Positions 20,115-28,847 of a stretch of 64,000 nt of DNA are shown piece after piece (within the stretch, counting starts at the first letter, position 1; the number at the start of each line of letters is the position of its first letter). The position numbers and the translations under genes were made by a program. The notes below the pieces were generated by a model that saw only the letters and a program-made list of their open reading frames with translations, searched no databases and was not told the origin of the DNA. Source of the DNA: Ideonella sp. (GTDB lineage Bacteria > Pseudomonadota > Gammaproteobacteria > Burkholderiales > Burkholderiaceae_C); contig NZ_JADJDO010000001.1 of NCBI RefSeq assembly GCF_016702655.1, forward strand, positions 372,001 through 436,000, read 5' to 3'.

Positions 20115-21212
20115 ATGGCCGAGACGCCCAACCCGGCATTGCTGGCGCTGCGCACGCAGATCGACGCCGTCGATCGCGACCTGCTGGCGCTGCTGAACCG
20201 GCGTGCCGCGCTCGCGCTGCAGGTGGGCGAGGTCAAGAAGCGCGAAGGCTCGGTCGCCTTCCGCCCGGAGCGCGAGGCGCAGGTCATCGCCGGCCTGAAG
20301 GCCGTCAATGCCGGCCCGCTGGCGAGCCAGAGCGTGGCGCCGATCTGGCGCGAAATCATGTCGGCCTGCCGCGCGCTCGAGACACCCACGCGCGTGGCCT
20401 ACCTGGGGCCCGCAGGGACCTTCAGCGAGCAGGCCGCCCTCGGCTACTTCGGCTCGTCGATCGTGAGCCTGCCCTGCACCAGCATCGACGAGGTGTTCCG
20501 CGCCACGGCTGCGGGCGCGGCGGATTTCGGCGTCGTGCCGGTCGAGAACTCGACCGAGGGCGTGGTCGCGCGCTCGCTCGACCTGTTCCTGGCCACGCCG
20601 CTCGTGATCGTCGGCGAGACCAGCCTCTTCGTGCGCCACAACCTGCTGCGCAAGCTCGATTCGCTGGACGGCATCCAGGCGGTGTGTGCGCATCCGCAGG
20701 CGCTCGCCCAGTGCCATGACTGGCTCGCGCACCACCTGCCGCAGGCCGAGCGCCGGCCGGTGGCGAGCAACGCCGAGGGCGCGCGCCTGGCGAGCCTCGA
20801 CTCGACGCTGGCGGCAGTGGCCAGCGAGCGCGCAGCGAGCGAGTACGGCCTGCACGTGGCGGCGCCGGCGATCCAGGACGATGCGCGCAACCGGACCCGC
20901 TTTGCCGTCGTTGCCGACCCTGCCGGCCAGCCGCAGCCGCAAGCCACCGGAAGCGACTGCACCAGCCTCGTCGTCTCGGTCGCCAACCGGCCGGGCGCAG
21001 TGCACGACATGCTCGTTCCGCTCAAGGCGCACGGCGTGTCGATGAGCCGCTTCGAGTCGCGGCCGGCGCGTTCGGGCCAGTGGGAGTACTACTTCTACAT
21101 CGACCTGCAGGGCCATCCGCAGCAGGCGCATGTCGCCGCCGCGCTGCAGGAACTGCGCGCCACCTGCGCCTTCTTCAAGCTGCTCGGCAGCTATCCGATC
21201 GACACCCACTAG
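20115..21212 (+). CDS. pheA: Bifunctional chorismate mutase / prephenate dehydratase
   Basis: The 365-residue P-protein has a chorismate mutase domain (residues 5-90, LRTQIDAVDRDLLALLNRR), a prephenate dehydratase domain (residues 95-270, VAYLGPAGTFSEQAA, VPVENSTEGVV, NRTRFAVV) and a C-terminal ACT domain (VANRPGAVHDML, SRFESRPAR) that binds phenylalanine for feedback inhibition. It converts chorismate to phenylpyruvate via prephenate. tyrA follows 13 bp downstream. Confidence 0.97.
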   Translation: MAETPNPALLALRTQIDAVDRDLLALLNRRAALALQVGEVKKREGSVAFRPEREAQVIAGLKAVNAGPLASQSVAPIWREIMSACRALETPTRVAYLGPAGTFSEQAALGYFGSSIVSLPCTSIDEVFRATAAGAADFGVVPVENSTEGVVARSLDLFLATPLVIVGETSLFVRHNLLRKLDSLDGIQAVCAHPQALAQCHDWLAHHLPQAERRPVASNAEGARLASLDSTLAAVASERAASEYGLHVAAPAIQDDARNRTRFAVVADPAGQPQPQATGSDCTSLVVSVANRPGAVHDMLVPLKAHGVSMSRFESRPARSGQWEYYFYIDLQGHPQQAHVAAALQELRATCAFFKLLGSYPIDTH

Positions 21213-21225
21213 GCGCGCAGCGACG

Positions 21226-22110
21226 ATGTTCAAGCAACTCGGCGTGATCGGCTGCGGCCTGATGGGCGGCTCGTTCGCGCTCGCGTTGAAGCGTGGCGGC
21301 CTGGTCAAGCATGTGGTCGGCTACAGCAAGTCGCCCTCGACCACCGAGCGCGCGCGCAAGCTGGGCGTGATCGACGTCGCGGCCGAATCCGCGCTGCAGG
21401 CGGTCGCAGGCTCCGACTGCGTGCTGCTCGCGGTGCCGGTGGCGGCCTCGGAGACCACCTTCAAGGCGATCCGCCACCTGGTCGAACCCGGCCTGCTGCT
21501 GATGGACGTGGGCAGCACCAAGCGCGACGTCGTCGATGCCGCGCGGCGCGCGCTCAAGGAGCGCGTGGCCTCGTTCGTGCCCGCGCATCCGATCGCCGGC
21601 AAGGAAGTCGCCGGCGTCGCCAACGCCGACGCGCTGCTCTACAGCGGGCGCCAGGTCATCCTGACGCCGCTGCCGCAGACCGCGCCCGACCTGGTCCAGA
21701 AGGCCACCGACGTCTGGTCGGCGATCGGCGCCCAGGTGCTGCGCATGACGGCCGAGAACCACGACGCGGCCTTCGCCGCGGTGAGCCACCTGCCGCATCT
21801 GCTCGCTTTCGCCTACTTCAATTCGGTCGCCAACCAGCCCGCGGGGCGCGACTTCCTGTCGCTCGCCGGACCGGGATTCCGCGACTTCACGCGCATCGCG
21901 GCCAGCGACCCGACCGTCTGGCGCGACATCCTGATGTCCAATCGCGAGGAGATCCTGCGCCAGTCGATGCGCTTCCGGCACACGCTCGACGCGATCGAGC
22001 ACGTCATGCGCGGCGGCAATGCCGAAGCGCTGGAAGACCTGGTGCGCAAGGCGTCCGAGGCGCGCGGCGGCTGGCAGATGAATGCGCAGAAGCACAACGG
22101 CGACCGTTGA
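21226..22110 (+). CDS. tyrA: Prephenate / arogenate dehydrogenase
   Basis: The 294-residue enzyme has an N-terminal Rossmann motif (LGVIGCGLMGGSFALAL) and the prephenate dehydrogenase helical domain (SHLPHLLAFAYF, GPGFRDFTRIAASDP). It oxidatively decarboxylates prephenate on the tyrosine branch. The ATG at 21226 directly precedes the Rossmann strand. It lies between pheA and aroA-cmk, as in other Burkholderiales. Confidence 0.95.
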   Translation: MFKQLGVIGCGLMGGSFALALKRGGLVKHVVGYSKSPSTTERARKLGVIDVAAESALQAVAGSDCVLLAVPVAASETTFKAIRHLVEPGLLLMDVGSTKRDVVDAARRALKERVASFVPAHPIAGKEVAGVANADALLYSGRQVILTPLPQTAPDLVQKATDVWSAIGAQVLRMTAENHDAAFAAVSHLPHLLAFAYFNSVANQPAGRDFLSLAGPGFRDFTRIAASDPTVWRDILMSNREEILRQSMRFRHTLDAIEHVMRGGNAEALEDLVRKASEARGGWQMNAQKHNGDR

Positions 22111-22134
22111 GCCTGCTCCGCCCGCCTGCCACCC

Positions 22135-24153
22135 GTGTACGACACCGCCTTCCTCGACCTGCCGCCGCTGGTCGGCGCTGCGGGTAGCCTCCGGCTGCCG
22201 GGATCGAAGAGCATCTCCAACCGCGTGCTGCTGCTCGCCGGCCTGGCCGCGGGAGAGACGATCGTGCACGACCTGCTCGATGCCGACGACACGCAGGTCA
22301 TGCTCGCGGCATTGCAGCAGCTCGGCTGCGCCATCGCGCGCAGCGGCACGAGCGTGCGCGTGACCGGGCTGGCGGGCCGGCTCGCGGTGCACCGCGCGCA
22401 GCTCTTCCTCGGCAACGCCGGCACCGCGATGCGGCCGCTCGCGGCCACGCTCGCCTTGCTCGCGGCAGCACAGGGCGGCGACTTCGAGCTCGCCGGCGTG
22501 GCGCGCATGCACGAGCGCCCGATCGGCGACCTCGTCGCCGCGCTGCGCGGCATCGGTTGCCTGATCGACGAACTCGGCGCGCCCGGCTTTCCGCCGCTGC
22601 GCGTGCATGGCGGCGAGCTCGACCTCGGCGCGCCGATCCGGGTCCGCGGCGATGTGTCGAGCCAGTTCCTGACTGCGCTGCTGCTCGCGCTGCCGCTCGT
22701 CGCGCAGGAGCGCGCGATCGTCGTCGAGGTCGATGGTGAGCTGATCTCCAAGCCCTATGTCGAGATCACGCTGAACCTGCTCGCGCGCTTCGGCGTCGCG
22801 ATCACGCGCGCGGGCTGGCAACGCTTCACGATCGCGCCGCAGCCGGGCGGCTACCGCTCGCCGGGCGAGATCCATGTCGAGGGCGATGCCTCTTCGGCGT
22901 CGTACTTCATCGCCGCAGGCGCGATCGGCGCCGCCGGCGAGCGCGCGCTGCGCATCGAGGGCGTCGACCAGGATTCGATCCAGGGCGATATCCGCTTCGC
23001 CGACGCGGCGGCGGCGATGGGCGCACAAGTCTCGAGCGGCCCGGGCTGGCTCGAGGTGCGGCGCGGGCGCTGGCCGCTGGCGGCGATCGAACTCGACTGC
23101 AACCACATCCCCGACGCGGCGATGACGCTCGCGGTGATGGCGCTGTTCGCCGACGGCACGACGCGGCTGACCAACATCGCGAGCTGGCGCGTCAAGGAGA
23201 CCGACCGCATCGCCGCCATGGCCGCCGAGCTGCGCAAGCTCGGCGCAATCGTCGAGGCCGGCGCAGACTTCATCGCCGTCACGCCGCCTGCGGCCCAGGG
23301 CTGGCGCGCGGCGGCGATCGCGACCTACGACGACCACCGCATCGCGATGTGCTTTGCGCTTGCCGCGTTGAATCCGCTCGCGGGTGCGCAGCCCGCCGTA
23401 CCGGTGCGCATCCTCGATCCGCGCTGCGTTGCGAAGACCTTCCCGGACTACTTCGAGACCCTGTTCGGCGTCGCGCAAGCGCGCGCGGGGGACATCCCCG
23501 TCATCACCGTCGACGGCCCGTCGGCATCCGGCAAGGGCACGCTCGCCGCGGCGCTCGCGGAGCGGCTGGGTTATGCCTACCTCGACTCGGGCGCGCTGTA
23601 CCGGGCCGCGGCGCTCGCCGCGCGCGACGCCGGCCTGGCCGACGGCGACCGCGCCGCGACCGCGCGCCTCGCGGCGGCGCTCGAGCTGCGCTTCGCAGGC
23701 GGCCGGACGCTGCTCGGCGGGCGCGACGTGGGCGACGCGCTGCGCGACGAGGCCGTCGGCGCGCGCGCGTCGCAGATTTCGGCCTGGCCCGAAGTGCGCG
23801 CTGCGCTGCACTCGCTTCAGCTCTCGATGCGCCGCCTGCCCGGCCTGGTGGCCGACGGGCGCGACATGGGCAGCGTGATCTTCCCCGATGCGCGGCTCAA
23901 GATCTTCCTCACCGCAAGCGCCGCCGAGCGTGCCGAGCGGCGCGCCAAGCAATTGATTTCGAAGGGCTTTTCGGCTAACATCGCGGGCTTGCGCGCCGAT
24001 CTCGAAGCGCGTGACGAGCGCGATCGAAACCGCGCCGCCGCGCCGCTGAAGCCAGCTCCGGACGCCCTCCTGCTCGACAACTCGGGCCTGACCATCGAAG
24101 CATCGGTGGCGCAGGTGCTGCAGTGGTGGCAGGAGCGCAGTCCGTTCCGCTGA
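22135..24153 (+). CDS. aroA-cmk: Fused 3-phosphoshikimate 1-carboxyvinyltransferase / cytidylate kinase
   Basis: This single 672-residue frame joins two enzymes. Residues 1 to about 450 are EPSP synthase (LPGSKSISNRVLLLAG, LGNAGTAMRPL, YDDHRIAMCFALA), the sixth step of the shikimate pathway. Residues from about 457 are cytidylate kinase, with the P-loop VDGPSASGKGTLA at about residue 459, LDSGALYRA and VADGRDMGSVIFP, phosphorylating CMP and dCMP. The domains are separate adjacent genes in many bacteria; the fusion is known in several Burkholderiales. GTG at 22135 is used as start, 24 bp after tyrA. rpsA follows after 95 bp. Confidence 0.94.
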   Translation: MYDTAFLDLPPLVGAAGSLRLPGSKSISNRVLLLAGLAAGETIVHDLLDADDTQVMLAALQQLGCAIARSGTSVRVTGLAGRLAVHRAQLFLGNAGTAMRPLAATLALLAAAQGGDFELAGVARMHERPIGDLVAALRGIGCLIDELGAPGFPPLRVHGGELDLGAPIRVRGDVSSQFLTALLLALPLVAQERAIVVEVDGELISKPYVEITLNLLARFGVAITRAGWQRFTIAPQPGGYRSPGEIHVEGDASSASYFIAAGAIGAAGERALRIEGVDQDSIQGDIRFADAAAAMGAQVSSGPGWLEVRRGRWPLAAIELDCNHIPDAAMTLAVMALFADGTTRLTNIASWRVKETDRIAAMAAELRKLGAIVEAGADFIAVTPPAAQGWRAAAIATYDDHRIAMCFALAALNPLAGAQPAVPVRILDPRCVAKTFPDYFETLFGVAQARAGDIPVITVDGPSASGKGTLAAALAERLGYAYLDSGALYRAAALAARDAGLADGDRAATARLAAALELRFAGGRTLLGGRDVGDALRDEAVGARASQISAWPEVRAALHSLQLSMRRLPGLVADGRDMGSVIFPDARLKIFLTASAAERAERRAKQLISKGFSANIAGLRADLEARDERDRNRAAAPLKPAPDALLLDNSGLTIEASVAQVLQWWQERSPFR

Positions 24154-24248
24154 GCCGTCCTCGCCGCAAACCCGGCCCGTCGCGCGCCCTGCGCGGAGGA
24201 ATGTCAAACCAACCCGCAACGGCCCCGTTGCACAGCAGAACACCCCTC

Positions 24249-25970
24249 ATGACCCAACTTCAAGCCACCACCACCCAAGGGCCGGACTCCTTCGCCGCCC
24301 TGTTCGAAGAATCGCTGCAGAAGCAGGAGATGCGCGCCGGCGAGGTGATCACCGCCGAGGTGGTCCGCGTCGACTACAACTTCGTGGTGGTCAATGCCGG
24401 CCTCAAGTCCGAAGCCTATGTCCCGATCGAGGAATTCAAGAACGACAAGGGCGAGCTCGAGGTCCAGGTCGGCGACTTCGTCTCGGTCGCCATCGACGCG
24501 ATCGAGAACGGCTACGGCGACACGATCCTGTCGCGCGACAAGGCCAAGCGCCTCGCGTCGTGGTTGTCGCTCGAGAACTCCCTCGAATCCGGCGAGTTCG
24601 TCAGCGGCACCGTCAACGGCAAGGTCAAGGGCGGCCTGACGGTGCTGGTCAACGGCATCCGCGCCTTCCTGCCCGGCTCGCTGCTCGACACGCGCCCGGT
24701 CAAGGACATGACGCCCTTCGAGGGCAAGACGATGGAGTTCAAGGTCATCAAGCTCGACCGCAAGCGCAACAACGTCGTGTTGTCGCGCCGCGCCGTCGTC
24801 GAGGCTTCGATGGGCGAGGAGCGCGCCAAGCTGATGGAGACGCTGCGCGAGGGTGCGATCGTCCACGGCGTGGTCAAGAACATCACCGAGTACGGCGCCT
24901 TCGTCGACCTCGGCGGCATCGACGGCCTGCTGCACATCACCGACATGGCCTGGCGCCGCGTGCGTCATCCGAGCGAGGTGGTGCAGGTCGGCCAGGAACT
25001 CGACGCCAAGGTGCTCAAGTTCGACGCCGAGAAGAACCGCGTCTCGCTCGGCATCAAGCAGCTCGGCGACGACCCGTGGCTCGGTGTCTCGCGCCGCTAC
25101 CCCAACGGCACGCGCCTGTTCGGCAAGATCACCAACATCGCCGACTACGGCGCCTTCGTCGAGATCGAACCCGGCATCGAGGGCCTGGTGCACGTCTCCG
25201 AGATGGACTGGACGAACAAGAACGTCGCGCCGAGCAAGATGGTCACGCTCGGCGAGGAAGTCGAGGTCATGGTGCTCGAGATCGACGAGGACAAGCGCCG
25301 CATCAGCCTCGGCATGAAGCAGTGCAAGGCGAATCCGTGGGAGGAGTTCTCCGAGACCGTGCAGCGCGGCGACCGCGTCAAGGGCCCGGTCAAGTCGATC
25401 ACCGACTTCGGCGTCTTCGTCGGCCTCGCGGCCGGCATCGACGGCTTGGTGCACCTGTCCGACCTGTCCTGGAACGAGCCCGGCGAAGCCGCGGTGCGCA
25501 ACTTCAAGAAGGGCCAGGAGGTCGAGGCCATCGTGCTCGCGATCGACGTCGAGCGCGAGCGCATCTCGCTCGGCATCAAGCAGCTCGACAGCGATCCGTT
25601 CACGAGCTACACCACGGTCAACGACCGCGGCATGACCGTGACCGGCAAGGTCAAGTCGGTCGACGCGCGCGGCGCCGAGATCCAGCTCAACGACGACGTG
25701 ACGGGCTACCTGCGCGCCTCGGAGATCAGCCGCGACCGCGTCGAGGACGCGCGCAACGTGCTCAAGGAAGGCGACGAAGTCTCGGCGCTGATCATCAACG
25801 TCGACCGCAAGACGCGCTCGATCCAGTTGTCGATCAAGGCCAAGGACAACGCCGACAACCAGGAAGCGATGCAGCGCCTGTCGCAGACCTCCGAGCGCGA
25901 GAACGCCGGCACGACCAGCCTGGGTGCGCTGCTGCGCGCCAAGCTCGACACGCAAAAGGACAACGGCTGA
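24249..25970 (+). CDS. rpsA: 30S ribosomal protein S1
   Basis: The 573-residue protein is made of six S1 (OB-fold) repeats; the recurring YGAFVD/YGAFVEI and GLVHVSEM segments mark the repeats 3 to 6. S1 binds mRNA leaders on the 30S subunit. The ATG at 24249 gives MTQLQATTTQG, followed by the conserved FEESL start; an in-frame extension further upstream reads into the aroA-cmk end and is not expected. It is followed by ihfB, the usual partner. Confidence 0.97.
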   Translation: MTQLQATTTQGPDSFAALFEESLQKQEMRAGEVITAEVVRVDYNFVVVNAGLKSEAYVPIEEFKNDKGELEVQVGDFVSVAIDAIENGYGDTILSRDKAKRLASWLSLENSLESGEFVSGTVNGKVKGGLTVLVNGIRAFLPGSLLDTRPVKDMTPFEGKTMEFKVIKLDRKRNNVVLSRRAVVEASMGEERAKLMETLREGAIVHGVVKNITEYGAFVDLGGIDGLLHITDMAWRRVRHPSEVVQVGQELDAKVLKFDAEKNRVSLGIKQLGDDPWLGVSRRYPNGTRLFGKITNIADYGAFVEIEPGIEGLVHVSEMDWTNKNVAPSKMVTLGEEVEVMVLEIDEDKRRISLGMKQCKANPWEEFSETVQRGDRVKGPVKSITDFGVFVGLAAGIDGLVHLSDLSWNEPGEAAVRNFKKGQEVEAIVLAIDVERERISLGIKQLDSDPFTSYTTVNDRGMTVTGKVKSVDARGAEIQLNDDVTGYLRASEISRDRVEDARNVLKEGDEVSALIINVDRKTRSIQLSIKAKDNADNQEAMQRLSQTSERENAGTTSLGALLRAKLDTQKDNG

Positions 25971-25995
25971 GCCTCGCCGTGCCTTCGCCTGCAGA

Positions 25996-26006
25996 GGGGG
26001 GGGGGG
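25996..26006 (+). repeat. Homopolymeric G11 tract in the rpsA-ihfB spacer
   Basis: Eleven consecutive G bases begin 25 bp after the rpsA stop and end 26 bp before the ihfB start, just upstream of its ribosome binding site (GAGGGG at 26021-26026). Such tracts are prone to slippage. It is the longest mononucleotide run I noticed in the window. Confidence 0.9.
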
Positions 26007-26031
26007 CGTACTCGTCGGGCGAGGGGCTCCA

Positions 26032-26379
26032 ATGACCCGCTCCGATCTCGTGGCGCAGCTGGCCGACTCGTTCGGCCAGCTGACGCACCGCGACACCGAG
26101 TTCGCGGTCAAGACGATCCTCGACGCGATGAGCGATGCGCTGGCGCGCGGGCATCGCATCGAGATCCGCGGCTTCGGCAGCTTCTCGATCAACCGGCGCC
26201 CGCCGCGCGTGGGGCGCAACCCGCGCTCGGGCGAGCAGGTCGTGATCCCGGAAAAGCTGGTACCGCACTTCAAGCCCGGCAAGGCGCTGCGCGAGGCAGT
26301 CGATGCGCGAGCCGCCATGCTGCCTGACGAGACGCAGGCGTCGCCGGCGGCCGAACCGGCCAGGTCGCAGCAAGCCTGA
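26032..26379 (+). CDS. ihfB: Integration host factor subunit beta
   Basis: The 115-residue HU/IHF-family protein has the beta-arm motif IRGFGSFSINRRPPRVGRNPRSGE and a C-terminal acidic/alanine tail beyond the core. With IHF-alpha it bends DNA at specific sites. It follows rpsA, the standard location of ihfB. The ATG at 26032 gives MTRSDLVAQLA, the typical N-terminus. Confidence 0.95.
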   Translation: MTRSDLVAQLADSFGQLTHRDTEFAVKTILDAMSDALARGHRIEIRGFGSFSINRRPPRVGRNPRSGEQVVIPEKLVPHFKPGKALREAVDARAAMLPDETQASPAAEPARSQQA

Positions 26380-26438
26380 CGCGGCGCCCGGCGCGGCCCG
26401 CACCGACGTGCCCGCCTAGAATCCCGCCAGGGGGAGTG

Positions 26439-26744
26439 ATGCGCATCTTCGTCTGGCTGTTCCGCGGCTTGATCTTCTTTGCGTTGTTCGCGTTCGCGCT
26501 GAACAACCAGTCCGATGCGAGCGTGAAGTGGTTCTTCGGCTACGAGTGGCGCGCGCCGATGGTCTTCATCGTGCTCGCCGCCTTCGTGCTCGGCTGCGTG
26601 TTCGGCGTACTGGCGATGGTGCCGAGCTGGTGGCGCCACCGGCGCGTGGCGCGGCGCCACCGGCCCGAACCCGCGCCGCCCAACACGGGCACCGCCGCGC
26701 CCCCGGCTGCGCCCGCCGAGCAGCCCCCGCGCGATGGAATTTGA
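26439..26744 (+). CDS. lapA: LapA-family inner-membrane protein
   Basis: This 101-residue protein has two hydrophobic helices (LIFFALFAFALNNQ and VFIVLAAFVLGCVFGVLAM) around the conserved SVKWFFGYEWRAP loop of DUF1049/LapA. LapA and LapB form an inner-membrane unit that controls LpxC turnover and lipopolysaccharide assembly. The ATG at 26439 is used; a GTG three bases earlier is in frame, and a purine-rich SD (AGGGGGAG) lies directly in front. It overlaps lapB by 11 bp. Confidence 0.9.
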   Translation: MRIFVWLFRGLIFFALFAFALNNQSDASVKWFFGYEWRAPMVFIVLAAFVLGCVFGVLAMVPSWWRHRRVARRHRPEPAPPNTGTAAPPAAPAEQPPRDGI

Positions 26745-27894
26745 CCTGCAATGGCTGCTGCTCGGCCTGCCGCTCGCGTTCGCGCTCGGCTGGGCCGCGT
26801 CGCGCATCGACCTGCGCCAATGGAAGCGTGAGCAGCGCGAGGCGCCGCAGGCCTACACCAGGGGCCTGTCCCTGCTGCTCAACGAGCAGCACGACAAGGC
26901 CATCGACGCCTTCATCGAGGCCGTCCAGCAAGACCCCGACAGCACCGACCTGCATTTCGCGCTCGGCAACATGTTCCGCCGCCGCGGCGAGTACGAGCGC
27001 GCGGTGCGCGTGCACGAGCACCTGCTCAAGCGCGCCGACCTGCCCGCCGCGCTGCGCCTGCGCGCGCAAGACGCGCTGGCGCAGGACTTCATCAAGGCCG
27101 GCCTGCTCGACCGCGCCGAGCAGGCCTACCGGGCGCTGGAGGGCACGAGCTTCGATACCGAGGCGCGCCTGGCGCTGCTGTCGCTGCACGAACGCTCGCG
27201 CGACTGGCCGGCAGCGATCGCCGACGCGCGCAAGCTCGAGCATGCGGGGGCGGCGTCGTTCGCGGCGCGCATCGCCCACTACTGGTGCGAGATTGCCGAG
27301 CAGGCCGATGCGCGCCAGCAGGCGGGCGCGGCCGCCGACGCGCTGCAGCAGGCGCGCCGCGCCGCGCCGCTCGCCGCGCGGCCGCTGATCGAGACCGGGC
27401 GCCGCCACGCCCGGCTGGGCGAGCATGCGCAGGCGCTGCAGGCCTTCGGCGAACTGCTGGTCGTGCAGCCGGCCGCGTTCGCCCTCGTCGCGCGAGACCA
27501 CGCCGCAAGCGCCCTGGCCTGCGGGCAACAGGCGCCTGCGCGCGCGCAGCTCGACGCGCAATACCAGCGCGCGCCGTCGACGGAACTGCTGGCGGCGCTC
27601 GCGCTGCTCGACCCGTTACCGGCACACCAGCGCGATCGGCTGCGATCACACCTCGCGGCGCTGCCGACGCTGACCGCCGCGGAGCAACTCCTGGCCCTCG
27701 GCGCGGCGGGCGAGATCGCGCTCGACAGCGCCGATGCGCGGGTGCTTGCCGGCGCGGTCGGGCGCGCCGCGCGGCCGCTGCAGCGCTACCGCTGCGCCGC
27801 GTGCGGCTTCGAGGCGCAGCGCTACTTCTGGCAATGCCCGGGCTGCATGGCCTGGGACAGCTATCCGACCCAACGCCTGGAGGACCTGGCATGA
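26734..27894 (+). CDS. lapB: Lipopolysaccharide assembly protein LapB (YciM)
   Basis: The 386-residue protein has an N-terminal membrane anchor (LLLGLPLAFALGWAASRIDL), a series of TPR helices (residues 35-330), and a C-terminal rubredoxin-like zinc knuckle (YRCAACGF...FWQCPGCMAWDSYP). LapB acts with FtsH to regulate LpxC proteolysis, balancing lipopolysaccharide and phospholipid synthesis. It is coupled to rfaE1 by an ATGA overlap, consistent with a shared role in lipopolysaccharide synthesis. Confidence 0.94.
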   Translation: MEFDLQWLLLGLPLAFALGWAASRIDLRQWKREQREAPQAYTRGLSLLLNEQHDKAIDAFIEAVQQDPDSTDLHFALGNMFRRRGEYERAVRVHEHLLKRADLPAALRLRAQDALAQDFIKAGLLDRAEQAYRALEGTSFDTEARLALLSLHERSRDWPAAIADARKLEHAGAASFAARIAHYWCEIAEQADARQQAGAAADALQQARRAAPLAARPLIETGRRHARLGEHAQALQAFGELLVVQPAAFALVARDHAASALACGQQAPARAQLDAQYQRAPSTELLAALALLDPLPAHQRDRLRSHLAALPTLTAAEQLLALGAAGEIALDSADARVLAGAVGRAARPLQRYRCAACGFEAQRYFWQCPGCMAWDSYPTQRLEDLA

Positions 27895-28847
27895 CGCTGC
27901 ACACGCTGGCCGCGATGCGCGCGCGGCTGCAGGCGGCGCGCGTGATGGTCGTCGGCGACGCGATGCTCGACCGCTACTGGTTCGGCAGCGTCGAGCGCAT
28001 CTCGCCCGAGGCGCCGGTGCCGGTGGTTCGCGTCGAGCGCGAACAGGAGCGCCTGGGCGGCGCGGCCAACGTCGCGCTCAACGTGCAGTCGCTCGGTGCG
28101 CAGGCGACGCTGCTGACCGTCGTCGGCGACGACGAACCGGCCCGCAAGATCGAAGCCCTGCTCGCCGCGCAAGGCGTCGCGACGCTGCTCGGCCGCGACC
28201 CGCAGTTGCGCACCATCGTCAAGCTGCGCGTGATCGGGCGCTCGCAGCAACTGATCCGCATCGACTTCGAGAACCAGCCCGACCACGAGGTGCTCGCTGG
28301 CATGCTCGCTGCCTACGAGCAGGCGCTGCCGGCGCACGACGCGGTGCTGTTCTCCGACTACGGCAAGGGCGGGCTGACGCACATCCCGCGCATGATCGAG
28401 CTCGCGCGCAGCCTCGCCAAGCCGGTACTGATCGACCCCAAGGGCAGCGACTATCGCCGCTATGCGGGCGCGACCGTGATCACGCCGAATCGGGCCGAGC
28501 TCGCGCAGGTGGTCGGCCCCTGGGCGAGCGAGAGCGACCTGCACGAACGTGCGCACCGCCTGCGGCGCGAACTCGGCCTCGCCGGCCTGCTGCTGACGCG
28601 CTCGGAAGACGGCATGTCGCTCTTCGACGAGGCCGACGGCGCGCCCGCCCACGCGCAGGTGGCGGCGCAGGCGCGCGAGGTGTTCGACGTCACCGGCGCC
28701 GGCGACACCGTGATCGCCACGCTGGCCGCGATGCTTGCCTGCGGCCTGACGCTGCGCGAGGCGCTGCCGCTGGCGAACCGCGCCGGCGGCATCGTCGTCG
28801 GCAAGTTCGGCACGGCGAGCGTGAGCTGCGAGGAGTTGTTCGGATGA
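27891..28847 (+). CDS. rfaE1: D-glycero-beta-D-manno-heptose-7-phosphate kinase
   Basis: The 318-residue PfkB/ribokinase-family enzyme has VVGDAMLDRYWFGSVERISPEAP at the N-terminus, GGAANVALNV, and the anion hole DVTGAGDTVIATLAAML. It phosphorylates heptose-7-phosphate at C1 for ADP-heptose synthesis. It has only the kinase domain; the nucleotidyltransferase half of E. coli HldE is a separate gene in betaproteobacteria and is not in this window. It overlaps lapB (ATGA) and the original start of hldD (28844). Confidence 0.95.
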   Translation: MTLHTLAAMRARLQAARVMVVGDAMLDRYWFGSVERISPEAPVPVVRVEREQERLGGAANVALNVQSLGAQATLLTVVGDDEPARKIEALLAAQGVATLLGRDPQLRTIVKLRVIGRSQQLIRIDFENQPDHEVLAGMLAAYEQALPAHDAVLFSDYGKGGLTHIPRMIELARSLAKPVLIDPKGSDYRRYAGATVITPNRAELAQVVGPWASESDLHERAHRLRRELGLAGLLLTRSEDGMSLFDEADGAPAHAQVAAQAREVFDVTGAGDTVIATLAAMLACGLTLREALPLANRAGGIVVGKFGTASVSCEELFG

